Source: Streptomyces sp. NBC_00525 (GTDB taxonomy: Bacteria; Actinomycetota; Actinomycetes; Streptomycetales; Streptomycetaceae). Taken from it: a stretch of 64,000 bases of DNA. Below the pieces are notes generated by a model. It ran no database searches and was not told the DNA's origin. It saw only the letters and a list, made by a program, of their open reading frames with translations. Positions 9,808-18,279 of this stretch are shown here, one piece after another. The stretch covers positions 1,426,001 through 1,490,000 of the forward strand of contig NZ_CP107834.1 of NCBI RefSeq assembly GCF_036346595.1, given 5' to 3'. The position numbers and the translations under genes were made by a program. The stretch's first letter is position 1; each line of letters opens with the position of its first letter.

Positions 9808-10287
9808 ATGCAGGGCGACCCCGAGGTCATCGAGTTCCTGAATGAACAGCTGACCGCCGAATTGACGGCCATCAACCAGTACTTCCTGCACGCCAAGATG
9901 CAGGACAACTTCGGCTGGACCAAGCTCGCGAAATACACGCGCGCCGAGTCCTTCGACGAGATGAAGCATGCGGAGATCCTGACCGACCGCATTCTCTTCC
10001 TCGACGGCCTGCCGAACTACCAGCGGCTGTTCCACGTACGGGTGGGCCAGACGGTCACCGAGATGTTCCAGGCCGACCGGCAGGTCGAGGTGGAGGCGAT
10101 CGACCGCCTCAAGCGCGGTATCGAGCTGATGCGGAACAAGGGCGACATCACCTCGGCGAACATCTTCGAGTCGATCCTCGCCGACGAGGAGCACCACATC
10201 GACTACCTCGACACCCAGCTGGACCTGGTCGAGAAGCTCGGGGAGCCGCTGTACATCGCCCAGCTCATCGAGCAGCCGGACAGCTGA
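9808..10287 (+). CDS. bfr: Bacterioferritin Bfr
   Basis: A 159-residue haem-binding ferritin that oxidises and stores iron in a 24-mer shell. The start at 9808 is fixed by GGAAGGAG eight bases upstream and by the normal MQGDPEVIEFLNEQL N terminus. Ferroxidase ligands E18, E51 and H54 and the haem-ligand methionine M52 (DEMKHAEIL) are present, and ILADEEHHIDYLDTQ carries E127/H130. Its 3' end faces the bacterioferritin-associated ferredoxin gene with a 15-base gap. An upstream in-frame extension without a ribosome binding site was rejected. Confidence 0.97.
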   Translation: MQGDPEVIEFLNEQLTAELTAINQYFLHAKMQDNFGWTKLAKYTRAESFDEMKHAEILTDRILFLDGLPNYQRLFHVRVGQTVTEMFQADRQVEVEAIDRLKRGIELMRNKGDITSANIFESILADEEHHIDYLDTQLDLVEKLGEPLYIAQLIEQPDS

Positions 10288-10302
10288 CCGGACCCGGTCG
10301 GC

Positions 10303-10548
10303 TCAGGCGGCTTCGGGGAGTCCGGCGGCGGGCGCCGGGGTGGTTGCGGCGGGCTGCTGCTTGCGGTCGAGCAGATCGCGGCGCGGGCAGGCGCCGCGGC
10401 CGAGCATCGCCTGGATGGTGCGGACACAGCCGCCGCAGTCCGTCCCCGCCTTGCAGGCCGAGGCGATCTGGCGGGGCGTACAGGCCCCGGCTGCCGCATG
10501 ATCCTTGACCTGCTGCTCCGTAACGCCGAAGCACGAGCAGACGTACAC
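10303..10548 (-). CDS. bfd: Bacterioferritin-associated ferredoxin Bfd
   Basis: An 81-residue [2Fe-2S] protein with a BFD-type domain in residues 1-55: VCSCFGVTEQQV, then GTDCGGCVRTIQAML, giving the C-x-C...C-x2-C cluster ligands. It reduces ferric iron in Bfr to mobilise it. The start is GTG at 10548. Residues 56-81 are a proline/alanine-rich tail longer than in E. coli Bfd. An iron-regulator box lies about 50 bases upstream, fitting derepression under iron starvation. Confidence 0.93.
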   Translation of the reverse strand: MYVCSCFGVTEQQVKDHAAAGACTPRQIASACKAGTDCGGCVRTIQAMLGRGACPRRDLLDRKQQPAATTPAPAAGLPEAA

Positions 10549-10594
10549 GCGGGTTCACCTCCCGGCAGGACGGATCGTGAGCGCCGCCCCGATG

Positions 10595-10613
10595 ATCGGT
10601 GAGGCAAACCTAA
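10595..10613 (-). promoter_or_regulatory. Iron box (DmdR/IdeR-type operator) upstream of bfd
   Basis: On the minus strand the sequence TTAGGTTTGCCTCACCGAT matches 14 of 19 positions of the IdeR/DmdR consensus TTAGGTTAGGCTAACCTAA. It sits 47 bases upstream of the bfd GTG, consistent with repression by an iron-loaded DtxR-family regulator. Whether it also affects the convergent bfr is unlikely from its position. Confidence 0.75.
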
Positions 10614-10656
10614 CCTTACCCGTCGCCGGGGGGCGGTGAAAGCCCGGAAACGACCG

Positions 10657-10689
10657 GTGGGGCACGGATCACATCGATCCGTGCCCCAC
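10657..10689 (-). terminator. Terminator after DAHP synthase gene
   Basis: Perfect 14-bp stem (10657-10670 with 10676-10689) and a five-base loop, 30 bases beyond the DAHP synthase stop. Confidence 0.8.
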
Positions 10690-10718
10690 AGTCGTACGGG
10701 AGGTGCGCGCCGTGACCG

Positions 10719-12071
10719 TTACTGGTCGCGGTACATCTCGGCGACGAGGAAGGCCAGGTCCAGCGACTGGCTGCGGTTGAGCCGGGGGTCGCAGGCCGTC
10801 TCGTAGCGCTGGTGGAGGTCGTCCACGAAGATCTCGTGGCCGCCGCCGACGCACTCGGTGACGTCGTCGCCGGTCAGCTCGACGTGGATGCCGCCCGGGT
10901 GCGTGCCGAGGCCCTTGTGCACCTCGAAGAAGCCCTTGACCTCGTCCAGCACGTCGTCGAAGCGGCGCGTCTTGTGGCCGGAGGCCGCCTCGAAGGTGTT
11001 GCCGTGCATCGGGTCGGTCACCCAGGCCACGGTGGCGCCGGAAGCGGTGACCTTCTCGACCAGCTCGGGCAGCTTGTCGCGGACCTTGTCGGCGCCCATC
11101 CGGACGATGAAGGTCAGCCGGCCGGGCTCGCGCTCCGGGTCGAGGCGCTCGATGTAGCCCAGCGCCTCGTCCACCGTGGTGGTCGGGCCGAGCTTGATGC
11201 CGATCGGGTTGCGGATACTGGCGGCGAACTCGATGTGCGCGCCGTCCATCTGGCGGGTGCGCTCACCGATCCACACCATGTGGCCCGAGGTGTCGTACAG
11301 CTGCCCGGTGCGCGAGTCGGTGCGGGTCAGCGCCGACTCGTAGTCCAGGAGCAGCGCCTCGTGCGACGCGTAGAACTCGACGGCCTTGAACTCCGCCGGG
11401 TCGGTGCCGCACGCCTTCATGAAGTTCAGCGCGTTGTCGATCTCGCGGGCCAGGGCCTCGTAGCGCTGGCCGGACGGCGAGGAGCGCACGAAGTCCTGGT
11501 TCCAGGCGTGCACCTGGCGCAGGTCGGCGTAGCCGCCGGTGGTGAAGGCGCGCACGAGGTTCAGCGTGGAGGCGGAGGCGTGGTACATCCGCTTGAGGCG
11601 GTCCGGGTCCGGGACCCGCTCCTCCTCGGTGAAGGCGAAGCCGTTGACGGAGTCGCCGCGGTAGGTCGGCAGGGTCACGCCGTCGCGGGTCTCGGTCGGC
11701 TTGGAGCGCGGCTTGGAGTACTGGCCGGCGATGCGGCCGACCTTGACCACGGGCACCGAGGCCGCGTAGGTCAGGACGGCGCTCATCTGCAGGAGCGTCT
11801 TCAGCTTGGCCCGGATGTGGTCGGCGGACACGGCGTCGAAGGCCTCGGCGCAGTCGCCGCCCTGCAACAGGAACGCCTCGCCCTTGGCGACGGCTCCCAT
11901 ACGGGCACGCAGCTGATCGCACTCGCCCGCGAAGACGAGCGGGGGATACGACGCGAGGTCCGCGACGACATCGCGCAGGGCCTCGGAGTCGGGGTACTCG
12001 GGCTGCTGCGCCGCGGGAAGGTCTCGCCAGGTGTTGCCACCGGCGACGGAGGTATTGGCGTTCACGGTCAC
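10719..12071 (-). CDS. aroH: Type II 3-deoxy-7-phosphoheptulonate (DAHP) synthase
   Basis: A 450-residue class II DAHP synthase, the first step of the shikimate pathway. Family landmarks are LPAAQQPEYPD near residue 17, FAGECDQLR near 45, LLQGGDCAEAF near 65, KPRSKPTETRDG near 120, the IGERTRQMDGAHIEF segment, KLGPTT and WVTDPMHGNT, and GIHVELTGDDVTECVGGG near the C terminus. Two GTG codons at 12071 and 12065 are both possible starts. A longer in-frame extension toward 12221 has no protein-like sequence. The gene stands alone, divergent from a cell-wall amidase. Equivalent to AroG of mycobacteria. Confidence 0.95.
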   Translation of the reverse strand: MTVNANTSVAGGNTWRDLPAAQQPEYPDSEALRDVVADLASYPPLVFAGECDQLRARMGAVAKGEAFLLQGGDCAEAFDAVSADHIRAKLKTLLQMSAVLTYAASVPVVKVGRIAGQYSKPRSKPTETRDGVTLPTYRGDSVNGFAFTEEERVPDPDRLKRMYHASASTLNLVRAFTTGGYADLRQVHAWNQDFVRSSPSGQRYEALAREIDNALNFMKACGTDPAEFKAVEFYASHEALLLDYESALTRTDSRTGQLYDTSGHMVWIGERTRQMDGAHIEFAASIRNPIGIKLGPTTTVDEALGYIERLDPEREPGRLTFIVRMGADKVRDKLPELVEKVTASGATVAWVTDPMHGNTFEAASGHKTRRFDDVLDEVKGFFEVHKGLGTHPGGIHVELTGDDVTECVGGGHEIFVDDLHQRYETACDPRLNRSQSLDLAFLVAEMYRDQ

Positions 12072-12234
12072 GGGCCCCACATTACGGGGTCGGGTCCACT
12101 CATTTTCCGGTTGCTCAGTGACTGAGACGGACGTCTCGGGGACGACTCGGGGACAACCGGTGCCGGGGGTGTCCGTACCGCCTGCTAGCCTCACGTCTTT
12201 CAGCGTTGAACAAGTGGACAACGAGGGTGGGCAC

Positions 12235-15015
12235 TTGAAGCGGAATCACCGTAGAGATCTCAAGAAGAGACGGCTGCTCATCGGCGCCGGCGCGGCCGTG
12301 GTCGCGACCGCGACGATCGGCACCCTGGCCGTGGCCGCGCAGGACCCGGACGCCTCGGACGCCAAGCCCGCCTCGCCGTCCGCCGTGCTGCAGGCGCAGT
12401 TCGAGGACGCGGCCCGCGAGTTCGACGTGCCGCAGAGCGTCCTGATGGCGGTCTCCTTCCGGCAGACCCGGTGGGAGAGCCACGACGGCGCGCCCAGCAC
12501 CAGCGGCGCGTACAACGTGATGGGGCTGACCAGTGTGTCGCCCGGGGACGTGGAGCAGCCGGACGACAAGGAACGTCTGGCGCACATGAACATGAGCGGC
12601 CGGCCGGAGATCGAGAAGACCTTCGACCGCGCCAAGGCGCTGCGCGCGATCCCGAAGAAGACGGTCGACACCTCCGACCCCCGGCTGCACACGCTGGAGA
12701 AGGCCGCCGAGCTGATCGACACGGACGCCGAGTCGGTCCGCGACGACACCGGGGACAGCATCCGCGCGGGCGCGGCCCTGCTCGCCGAGTACCAGCGCGA
12801 GGCCAAGGGCTCCCTGTCGGAGGACGCCTCCCAGTGGTACCCGGCGGTGGCGCGCTACAGCCAGTCGCCGGACCGGAAGGGCGCGGACCTCTTCGCGAAG
12901 CGCGTCTTCGAGTCGATCCGCACGGGCGAGAAGGCCCTCACCCAGGACGGCCAGCAGGTCTCGCTGCCGGCCGCCCCCGCCGTCAAGCCGGTCAAGCCGG
13001 CCAAGGTGCCGCTCGCCGCGAGCTTCGCGAGCACCGCCGCGGCGCCCACCCCGGAGTGCCCGTCCGGCCTGAACTGCGACTTCGTCCCGGCCGAGACCTC
13101 GGACACCGGCAAGCGCGGCTACACCCCCGCGGCGCGGCCCGACAAGGGCGTCGACATCCGCCGGATCGTGATCCACGACACCGAGGGCGACTACGCCAGC
13201 TCGCTCGCCACGCTCACCAACCCGGACACGGCAGCCAGCGCCCACTATCTGGTCCGCGCCTCGGACGGTCTGGTCACCCAGATGGTCGAGAACAAGGACC
13301 TGGCGTGGCACGCGGGCAACTGGACCCTCAACATGCACACCATCGGTGTGGAGCATGAGGGCTACGCCATCCGGGACGGCAAGTGGTACACGGAGCCGCA
13401 GTACGAGTCCTCCGCCGCCCTGGTGAAGTTCCTGGCCGACAAGTACGGCATCCCGCTCGACCGTGAGCACATCGTCGGCCACGACGAGGTGCCCGTGCAG
13501 CTGGACCGGAACATCTCCGGGACGCACTGGGACGCGGGCCCGTTCTGGGACTGGAACCACTACATGGGCCTGCTCGGGGCCCCGACGGGCGCCGAGGGCG
13601 CCGGCGGTCCGGTCAAGGCCGGCCAACTGGTGCGCGTGGTCCCGCCGTTCACCACGGCCAACCAGCCGAAGCTGACGTACGGCACCAAGGCGGTCGCCGC
13701 CCGGCCGGCGAACTTCGGCTACCTGTACACCTCGCCGTCCACCGGCGCCACCACGCTGAGCGACCCGTACTTCACGTCCCTGTGGAGCGAGGGTTCCAAC
13801 TGGGGCAACAAGGTCCGCGCGGGCGGCACCTATGTGGTGGCCGAGTCGAGGACCAACTGGACGGCGATCTGGTACGCGGGGAAGAAGGCCTGGTTCTACA
13901 ACCCCGGCGGCCAGTACACCGTGCCGCTGGACGCGGCCCCGCGCGTGGTGAAGGCCAGGGCCGGGGTGACGGTCCGGATCTACGGGCGCTCCTACCCGGA
14001 GACCGCGGCCTACGAGGCGGCGGGCCTGGAGGCCCCCACCGACAACCCGGACTACCTGACGAAGTACACCCTGCCCGCGGGCCAGTCCTACGCGCTGGCG
14101 GGCGCCGAGGTGAAGGGCGACGACTGGTTCGGCTCGGTCCAGACGGACGTCATCGGTGACACCTCCTACCTGCCGATCCGGTACAACCACCGGCTGGCGT
14201 GGGTGAAGGCGAGCGACGTCCAGACCTCCACCAGCGTCGCCCCGGTCTCCGCCACCGACCGGTACAACATGATCGGCCGGGACAGCGCCGGACGCATCTG
14301 GCAGTACCAGGGCACCGGCAGCGCCTCCGCGCCGTACTACCGCCGCTACCAGGTGGGCTACGGCTGGGGAAGCTACACGGCGATCACGGCCATGACGGCG
14401 CTGCGCGCGGACGGCACGGGCGACTTCGTGGCCCGCGACAAGGACGGCGTGCTCTGGTACTACCGGGGCAGCGGCAACCCGGACAAGCCGTACCTGGGCC
14501 GGCTCCGCATCGGCAGCGGCTGGAACCAGTACACCAGCCTCACCGGCATGCGCGACCTCGACAGCGACGGCAAGCCCGACCTGCTCGCTCTCAACGGCTC
14601 CGGCGACATCTACTTCTACAAGGGCACCGGCGACCCGGCACGTCCCTTCGAGCCCAAGGCCAAGATCGGGTACGGCTGGCAGATCTACAACGCGATCGTC
14701 TCCACCGGCGACCTCAACGGCGACGGCAAGGCGGACTTCGTGGCCCGCGACAAGTCCGGGGTGCTGTGGATCTACACGGGCACCGGCTCGGCCACCAAGC
14801 CGTACGACAAGCGCGTCAAGATCGGTTCGGGCTGGGGCGCGTACAAGCTGCTGCTCGGCCCGAGCGACCTGGACCGTGACGGCCGGGGCGACCTGGTCGG
14901 CGTGGACGGCAGCGGAGATTTCTGGTTCTACCACTCCACCGGAAGTGTGACCGCTCCGTTCGCGAAGAAGTCACAGGTCGGAGACGGCTGGCAGATCTAC
15001 GACACGCTGTTCTAG
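12235..15015 (+). CDS. Secreted N-acetylmuramoyl-L-alanine amidase with FG-GAP-like repeats
   Basis: A 926-residue exported protein starting at TTG 12235, eight bases after GAGGGTGG. Residues 1-40 form a signal sequence with a KKRR charge cluster and hydrophobic core. Residues 45-290 form a helical region of unknown type beginning with the lytic-enzyme-like QFEDAAREFDVPQSVLMAVSFRQTRWES. Residues 305-440 are an Amidase_2 (PGRP-like) domain with zinc-site histidines in IVIHDTEGD and VGHDEVP and the core HTIGVEHEG. After a linker, about 675-926 carries at least five FG-GAP/VCBS-type repeats with DxDxDG calcium loops such as DLNGDGKADFVARD. The predicted role is peptidoglycan turnover; what the repeats bind is unknown. 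Confidence 0.88.
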   Translation: MKRNHRRDLKKRRLLIGAGAAVVATATIGTLAVAAQDPDASDAKPASPSAVLQAQFEDAAREFDVPQSVLMAVSFRQTRWESHDGAPSTSGAYNVMGLTSVSPGDVEQPDDKERLAHMNMSGRPEIEKTFDRAKALRAIPKKTVDTSDPRLHTLEKAAELIDTDAESVRDDTGDSIRAGAALLAEYQREAKGSLSEDASQWYPAVARYSQSPDRKGADLFAKRVFESIRTGEKALTQDGQQVSLPAAPAVKPVKPAKVPLAASFASTAAAPTPECPSGLNCDFVPAETSDTGKRGYTPAARPDKGVDIRRIVIHDTEGDYASSLATLTNPDTAASAHYLVRASDGLVTQMVENKDLAWHAGNWTLNMHTIGVEHEGYAIRDGKWYTEPQYESSAALVKFLADKYGIPLDREHIVGHDEVPVQLDRNISGTHWDAGPFWDWNHYMGLLGAPTGAEGAGGPVKAGQLVRVVPPFTTANQPKLTYGTKAVAARPANFGYLYTSPSTGATTLSDPYFTSLWSEGSNWGNKVRAGGTYVVAESRTNWTAIWYAGKKAWFYNPGGQYTVPLDAAPRVVKARAGVTVRIYGRSYPETAAYEAAGLEAPTDNPDYLTKYTLPAGQSYALAGAEVKGDDWFGSVQTDVIGDTSYLPIRYNHRLAWVKASDVQTSTSVAPVSATDRYNMIGRDSAGRIWQYQGTGSASAPYYRRYQVGYGWGSYTAITAMTALRADGTGDFVARDKDGVLWYYRGSGNPDKPYLGRLRIGSGWNQYTSLTGMRDLDSDGKPDLLALNGSGDIYFYKGTGDPARPFEPKAKIGYGWQIYNAIVSTGDLNGDGKADFVARDKSGVLWIYTGTGSATKPYDKRVKIGSGWGAYKLLLGPSDLDRDGRGDLVGVDGSGDFWFYHSTGSVTAPFAKKSQVGDGWQIYDTLF

Positions 15016-15034
15016 CCGACAGGCACGCGGTGTT

Positions 15035-15080
15035 CGCGGGGCCCCTTTCCCGTCCGTCCGGACGGGAAAGGGGCCCCGCG
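15035..15080 (+). terminator. Terminator after amidase gene
   Basis: Perfect 21-bp stem (15035-15055 with 15060-15080) with a four-base loop, 19 bases beyond the amidase stop and just upstream of the trp leader. Confidence 0.85.
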
Positions 15081-15108
15081 CCGTCCGGCGTGGGCTAAGG
15101 TACGGGGC

Positions 15109-15165
15109 ATGTTCGCGCACTCGACCCGTAACTGGTGGTGGACCGCTCATCCGGCGGCCCACTGA
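15109..15165 (+). CDS. trpL: Tryptophan leader peptide TrpL
   Basis: A short ORF, MFAHSTRNWWWTAHPAAH, with three consecutive Trp codons (15133-15141), ending at TGA 15163. It lies 102 bases upstream of the anthranilate synthase gene and is followed by mutually exclusive hairpins. This is the arrangement of a ribosome-mediated trp attenuator, known in Streptomyces anthranilate synthase genes. A TAAGGT hexamer at 15096-15101 is a possible -10 box; if so, the leader mRNA may start at or very near the ATG. Confidence 0.9.
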   Translation: MFAHSTRNWWWTAHPAAH

Positions 15166-15213
15166 TCGCGCGTACCCACACCGACGCACAGGCCGCCCGA
15201 GGGGCGGCCTTTT
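15153..15213 (+). promoter_or_regulatory. trp attenuator: antiterminator and terminator hairpin
   Basis: The terminator is a 9-bp perfect stem, AGGCCGCCC (15190-15198) with GGGCGGCCT (15202-15210), followed by TTT. The segment GGCGGCC at 15153-15159, inside the leader-peptide coding region, can instead pair with GGCCGCC at 15191-15197 and break the terminator. A third pairing, GTGGGC 15090-15095 with GCCCAC 15157-15162, could sequester the antiterminator arm. Ribosome stalling at the Trp codons would favour antitermination. Confidence 0.85.
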
Positions 15214-15267
15214 CCGTGTCCGCGGGCCGTTCCTCCCAGCAGATCCCCAGGGAAGGAACCACACCCC

Positions 15268-17154
15268 ATGAGCACCACGAGCATCACCGGCATCGACCGG
15301 CTTCTGGGCGACGACTGCCCGCCGTTCGCCCTGCTCCGCCGGCGCACCCCCGGCCACGACCACGACACCGTCGAGGTGCTGATCGGCCAGGTGCGCGAGG
15401 TGGACCGGCTCGCCGAACTCCCGGTCGGCGAGCGGCCCTCACTGGCCCTGGTGCCGTTCCGGCAGATCGCGGAGCGCGGCTTCGACGTCCGCGACGACGG
15501 GACGCCGCTGTCGGTCCTGGTCGCCGACGAGTCGTACACGATGACCCTGGACGAGGCGCTGGAGCGGCTGCCCCGCCACGAAGTCCGGGTGTCCGACGGG
15601 GCGTTCGACGTCGGCGACGAGGAGTACGCCGCAACGGTGCGGCGGGTCATCGAGGACGAGATCGGCCGGGGCGAGGGCGCGAACTTCGTCATCCGGCGGA
15701 CGTTCCGGGGACGGATCGACGGGTTCGGCCGGGCGGACGCGCTGGCCCTGTTCCGGCGGCTGCTCGCCGGGGAGCGGGGTGCGTACTGGACGTTCGTGGT
15801 GCACACCGGGGGCAGGACGCTGGTGGGGGCCAGTCCCGAGGTGCATGTGCGGATGTCGGGCGGCACCGTCGTGATGAATCCGATCAGCGGCACCTACCGC
15901 TACCCGGCCGGGGGGCCGACCCCGGAGAGCCTGCTCGCCTTCCTCGGCGACCGCAAGGAGACCGAGGAGCTGTCCATGGTGGTCGACGAGGAACTGAAGA
16001 TGATGTGCACGGTCGGCGACATGGGCGGGGTGGTGATCGGCCCGCGCCTCAAGGAGATGGCCCATCTGGCGCACACCGAGTACGAGTTGCGCGGACGCTC
16101 CTCGCTGGACGTACGGGAGGTGCTGCGGGAGACCATGTTCGCGGCGACCGTCACCGGCTCCCCCGTGCAGAACGCCTGCCGGGTCATCGAACGGTACGAG
16201 GACGGCGGGCGCGGCTACTACGCGGGCGCGCTGGCCCTGCTGCGCCGGGAGCCGGACGGTACGCAGACCCTGGACTCGCCGATCCTGATCCGGACCGCCG
16301 ACATCGACGCCGACGGCACCCTGCGCGTCCCGGTCGGGGCAACGCTGGTGCGCCACTCGGACCCGGCGGGCGAGGTCGCCGAGACCCACGCCAAGGCGGC
16401 CGGGGTGCTGGCCGCGCTCGGGGTGCGCCCGGCCCGGCCCGAGGCGGAGCGGGAGCGGCCCCGGCTGGCCGACGACCCCCGGGTGCGGGCGGCCCTGGAC
16501 GCCCGGCGGGACGGGCTCGCCCCGTTCTGGCTGCGGATGCAGGAGCGCACCGCGGACCGGGCGGGCCACGCGCTGGTGGTGGACGGGGAGGACACGTTCA
16601 CCGCGATGCTCGGGCACCTGCTGCGGGCTGCCGGACTCGACGTCACCGTGCGCCGGTACGACGAGCCGGGGCTGCGCGAGGCGGTGCGGGCGCACGAGGG
16701 GCCGGTGGTCCTGGGGCCGGGGCCCGGCAACCCGGGGGACCCGGCGGACCCGAAGATGCGGCTGCTGCGCGGGCTGGCGGCGGAGCTGGTCCGGGAGCAC
16801 CGGCACGGGCTGCTCGGGGTGTGCCTGGGCCATGAGCTGATCGCGGCGGAGCTGGGCCTGGACATCGTCCGCAAGGCAGTGCCGTACCAGGGCGCGCAGA
16901 CCGTGATCGACCTGTTCGGGACCCCGGAGACGGTGGGCTTCTACAACAGCTTCACCGCGCGCTGCGACGACGCGGGGGCGGCCGGGCTGGCGGCGCGCGG
17001 GATCGAGGCGAGCCGGGACGCGGCGACCGGGGAGCTGCACGCGCTGCGCGGGGCGGGTTTCGCCTCCGTGCAGTTCCACCCGGAGTCGGTGCTGACGCTG
17101 CGCGGTTCGGCGATCGTGGCCGAGCTCCTCGCCGGGCTGCCGGTCGGCGGCTGA
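15268..17154 (+). CDS. trpEG: Fused anthranilate synthase TrpE-TrpG
   Basis: A 628-residue fusion. Residues 1-420 are the TrpE chorismate-binding component (NPISGTYRYPAGG, EELKMMCTVGDMGGV, GSPVQNACRVIERYEDGGRGYYAGALAL). Residues about 435-628 are a class I glutamine amidotransferase with the oxyanion GPGPGNPGD, nucleophile C519 in GVCLGHELIAAE and FHPES. It makes anthranilate from chorismate and glutamine. The fused form resembles PhzE-type enzymes and the attenuator-controlled Streptomyces enzyme. I do not find the N-terminal LLES motif linked to Trp feedback in classical TrpE. It is transcribed behind the trp attenuator. Confidence 0.93.
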   Translation: MSTTSITGIDRLLGDDCPPFALLRRRTPGHDHDTVEVLIGQVREVDRLAELPVGERPSLALVPFRQIAERGFDVRDDGTPLSVLVADESYTMTLDEALERLPRHEVRVSDGAFDVGDEEYAATVRRVIEDEIGRGEGANFVIRRTFRGRIDGFGRADALALFRRLLAGERGAYWTFVVHTGGRTLVGASPEVHVRMSGGTVVMNPISGTYRYPAGGPTPESLLAFLGDRKETEELSMVVDEELKMMCTVGDMGGVVIGPRLKEMAHLAHTEYELRGRSSLDVREVLRETMFAATVTGSPVQNACRVIERYEDGGRGYYAGALALLRREPDGTQTLDSPILIRTADIDADGTLRVPVGATLVRHSDPAGEVAETHAKAAGVLAALGVRPARPEAERERPRLADDPRVRAALDARRDGLAPFWLRMQERTADRAGHALVVDGEDTFTAMLGHLLRAAGLDVTVRRYDEPGLREAVRAHEGPVVLGPGPGNPGDPADPKMRLLRGLAAELVREHRHGLLGVCLGHELIAAELGLDIVRKAVPYQGAQTVIDLFGTPETVGFYNSFTARCDDAGAAGLAARGIEASRDAATGELHALRGAGFASVQFHPESVLTLRGSAIVAELLAGLPVGG

Positions 17155-17157
17155 GCG

Positions 17158-17177
17158 GCCCGGCCCCGGAGCCGGGC
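17158..17177. terminator. Weak bidirectional hairpin
   Basis: 7-bp stem GCCCGGC/GCCGGGC with a six-base loop between the convergent trpEG and dehydrogenase genes. Confidence 0.4.
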
Positions 17178-17183
17178 GGGCGG

Positions 17184-18188
17184 TCAGGCTCCGGGGCGGG
17201 CGGGCACCAGGACGTTCTCGCCGGTGCGGCCGGCCAGGTAGTCGTCCACGTTCGCGACGGTGGCGTCGATGATCTGGCCGACCGCGTCCCGCGTGTAGTA
17301 CGCCTGGTGCGAGGTGACGATGACGTTCGGGAAGGTGACGAGCCGGGCCAGGGTGTCGTCGTCCACGCCCTCCAGCGACTTGTCCAGGAAGAACAGCCCG
17401 GCCTCCGCCTCGTACACGTCGAGTCCGACGCCCAGGAAGCGGCCCGCGCGCAGCTCGCCGACCAGGGCGGAGGTGTCGACCAGGCCGCCCCGGCTGGAGT
17501 TGACGAGGATCGCGTCGTCCTTCATCAGGGCGAGGGCGTCCTTGTCGATGAGGTGGTGGGTGGCGGGCAGCAGCGGGACGTGCAGGCTGATCACGTCGGC
17601 CTCGGCGAGCAGCCGCTCCTTGTCGACGTAGCGCATGCCCAGTTCGGCGCAGGCCGGGTTCTCGGCGACGTCCCAGCCGAGCAGCCTCATGCCGAAGCCG
17701 TGGGCGATCCGGGTGAACGCCTCGCCGATCTTGCCGGTGCCGATGACGCCGACGGTGCGGCCGTGCAGGTCGCGGCCGAGGAGCCCGTCGAGGCGGAAGT
17801 CGAAGTCGCGGGTGCGGCCGGCCGCCCGGATCACCCGGCGGTTGACCGCCATGGCGAGGGTCCAGGCGAACTCCGCGACGGAGTACGGCGAGTAGTGGGA
17901 GACCCGCGCGACGCGCAGGCCCAGGCGCTCGGCGACGTCCAGGTCGATGTTGTTGAAGCCGGTGGAGCGCTGGGCGATCAGCTGGGTGCCGCCGGTCGCC
18001 AGGGTCTGCAGGACAGCGCTGCCCAGGTCGGCGTTGACGCTGGTGGAGATGACCTCGTAGCCGGCGGCGATGGGGGCGGTGTCCCGGTTGAGGAAGACGT
18101 CCAGGCAGCGGACCTCGTGCTTTCCGGCGAAGGCCGCCTCGATCAGCGGCTTCTCGTCGGACTGCACTCCGAAGGCCAGGATCTCCAC
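17184..18188 (-). CDS. D-2-hydroxyacid dehydrogenase (D-lactate dehydrogenase-like)
   Basis: A 334-residue NAD-dependent dehydrogenase of the D-isomer-specific family. The NAD-binding motif GVIGTGKIGEAF lies near residue 143, the catalytic arginine in ILVNSSRGGLVD near 232, an acidic residue in VGLDVYEAE near 259, and the catalytic histidine in VIVTSHQAYYT near 291. The N-terminal QRSTGFNNIDLDVAERLG and SHYSPYSVAEFAW match fermentative D-lactate dehydrogenases (LdhA). It probably interconverts pyruvate and D-lactate. The gene is monocistronic. Confidence 0.88.
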   Translation of the reverse strand: MEILAFGVQSDEKPLIEAAFAGKHEVRCLDVFLNRDTAPIAAGYEVISTSVNADLGSAVLQTLATGGTQLIAQRSTGFNNIDLDVAERLGLRVARVSHYSPYSVAEFAWTLAMAVNRRVIRAAGRTRDFDFRLDGLLGRDLHGRTVGVIGTGKIGEAFTRIAHGFGMRLLGWDVAENPACAELGMRYVDKERLLAEADVISLHVPLLPATHHLIDKDALALMKDDAILVNSSRGGLVDTSALVGELRAGRFLGVGLDVYEAEAGLFFLDKSLEGVDDDTLARLVTFPNVIVTSHQAYYTRDAVGQIIDATVANVDDYLAGRTGENVLVPARPGA

Positions 18189-18279
18189 GACGACTCCCCT
18201 GCTGTCTGCGGCCGGTCACCGTGAATATACGGCCGGACGCACGGCCGCGCCGCTCGGGGCCCGGTCCGGACGGCGGGCC

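Noticed and set aside
12065..12221. N-terminal extension of DAHP synthase from 12221
   Set aside because: The extra 50 codons do not resemble family sequence; the known N terminus starts near VNANTSVAGG.
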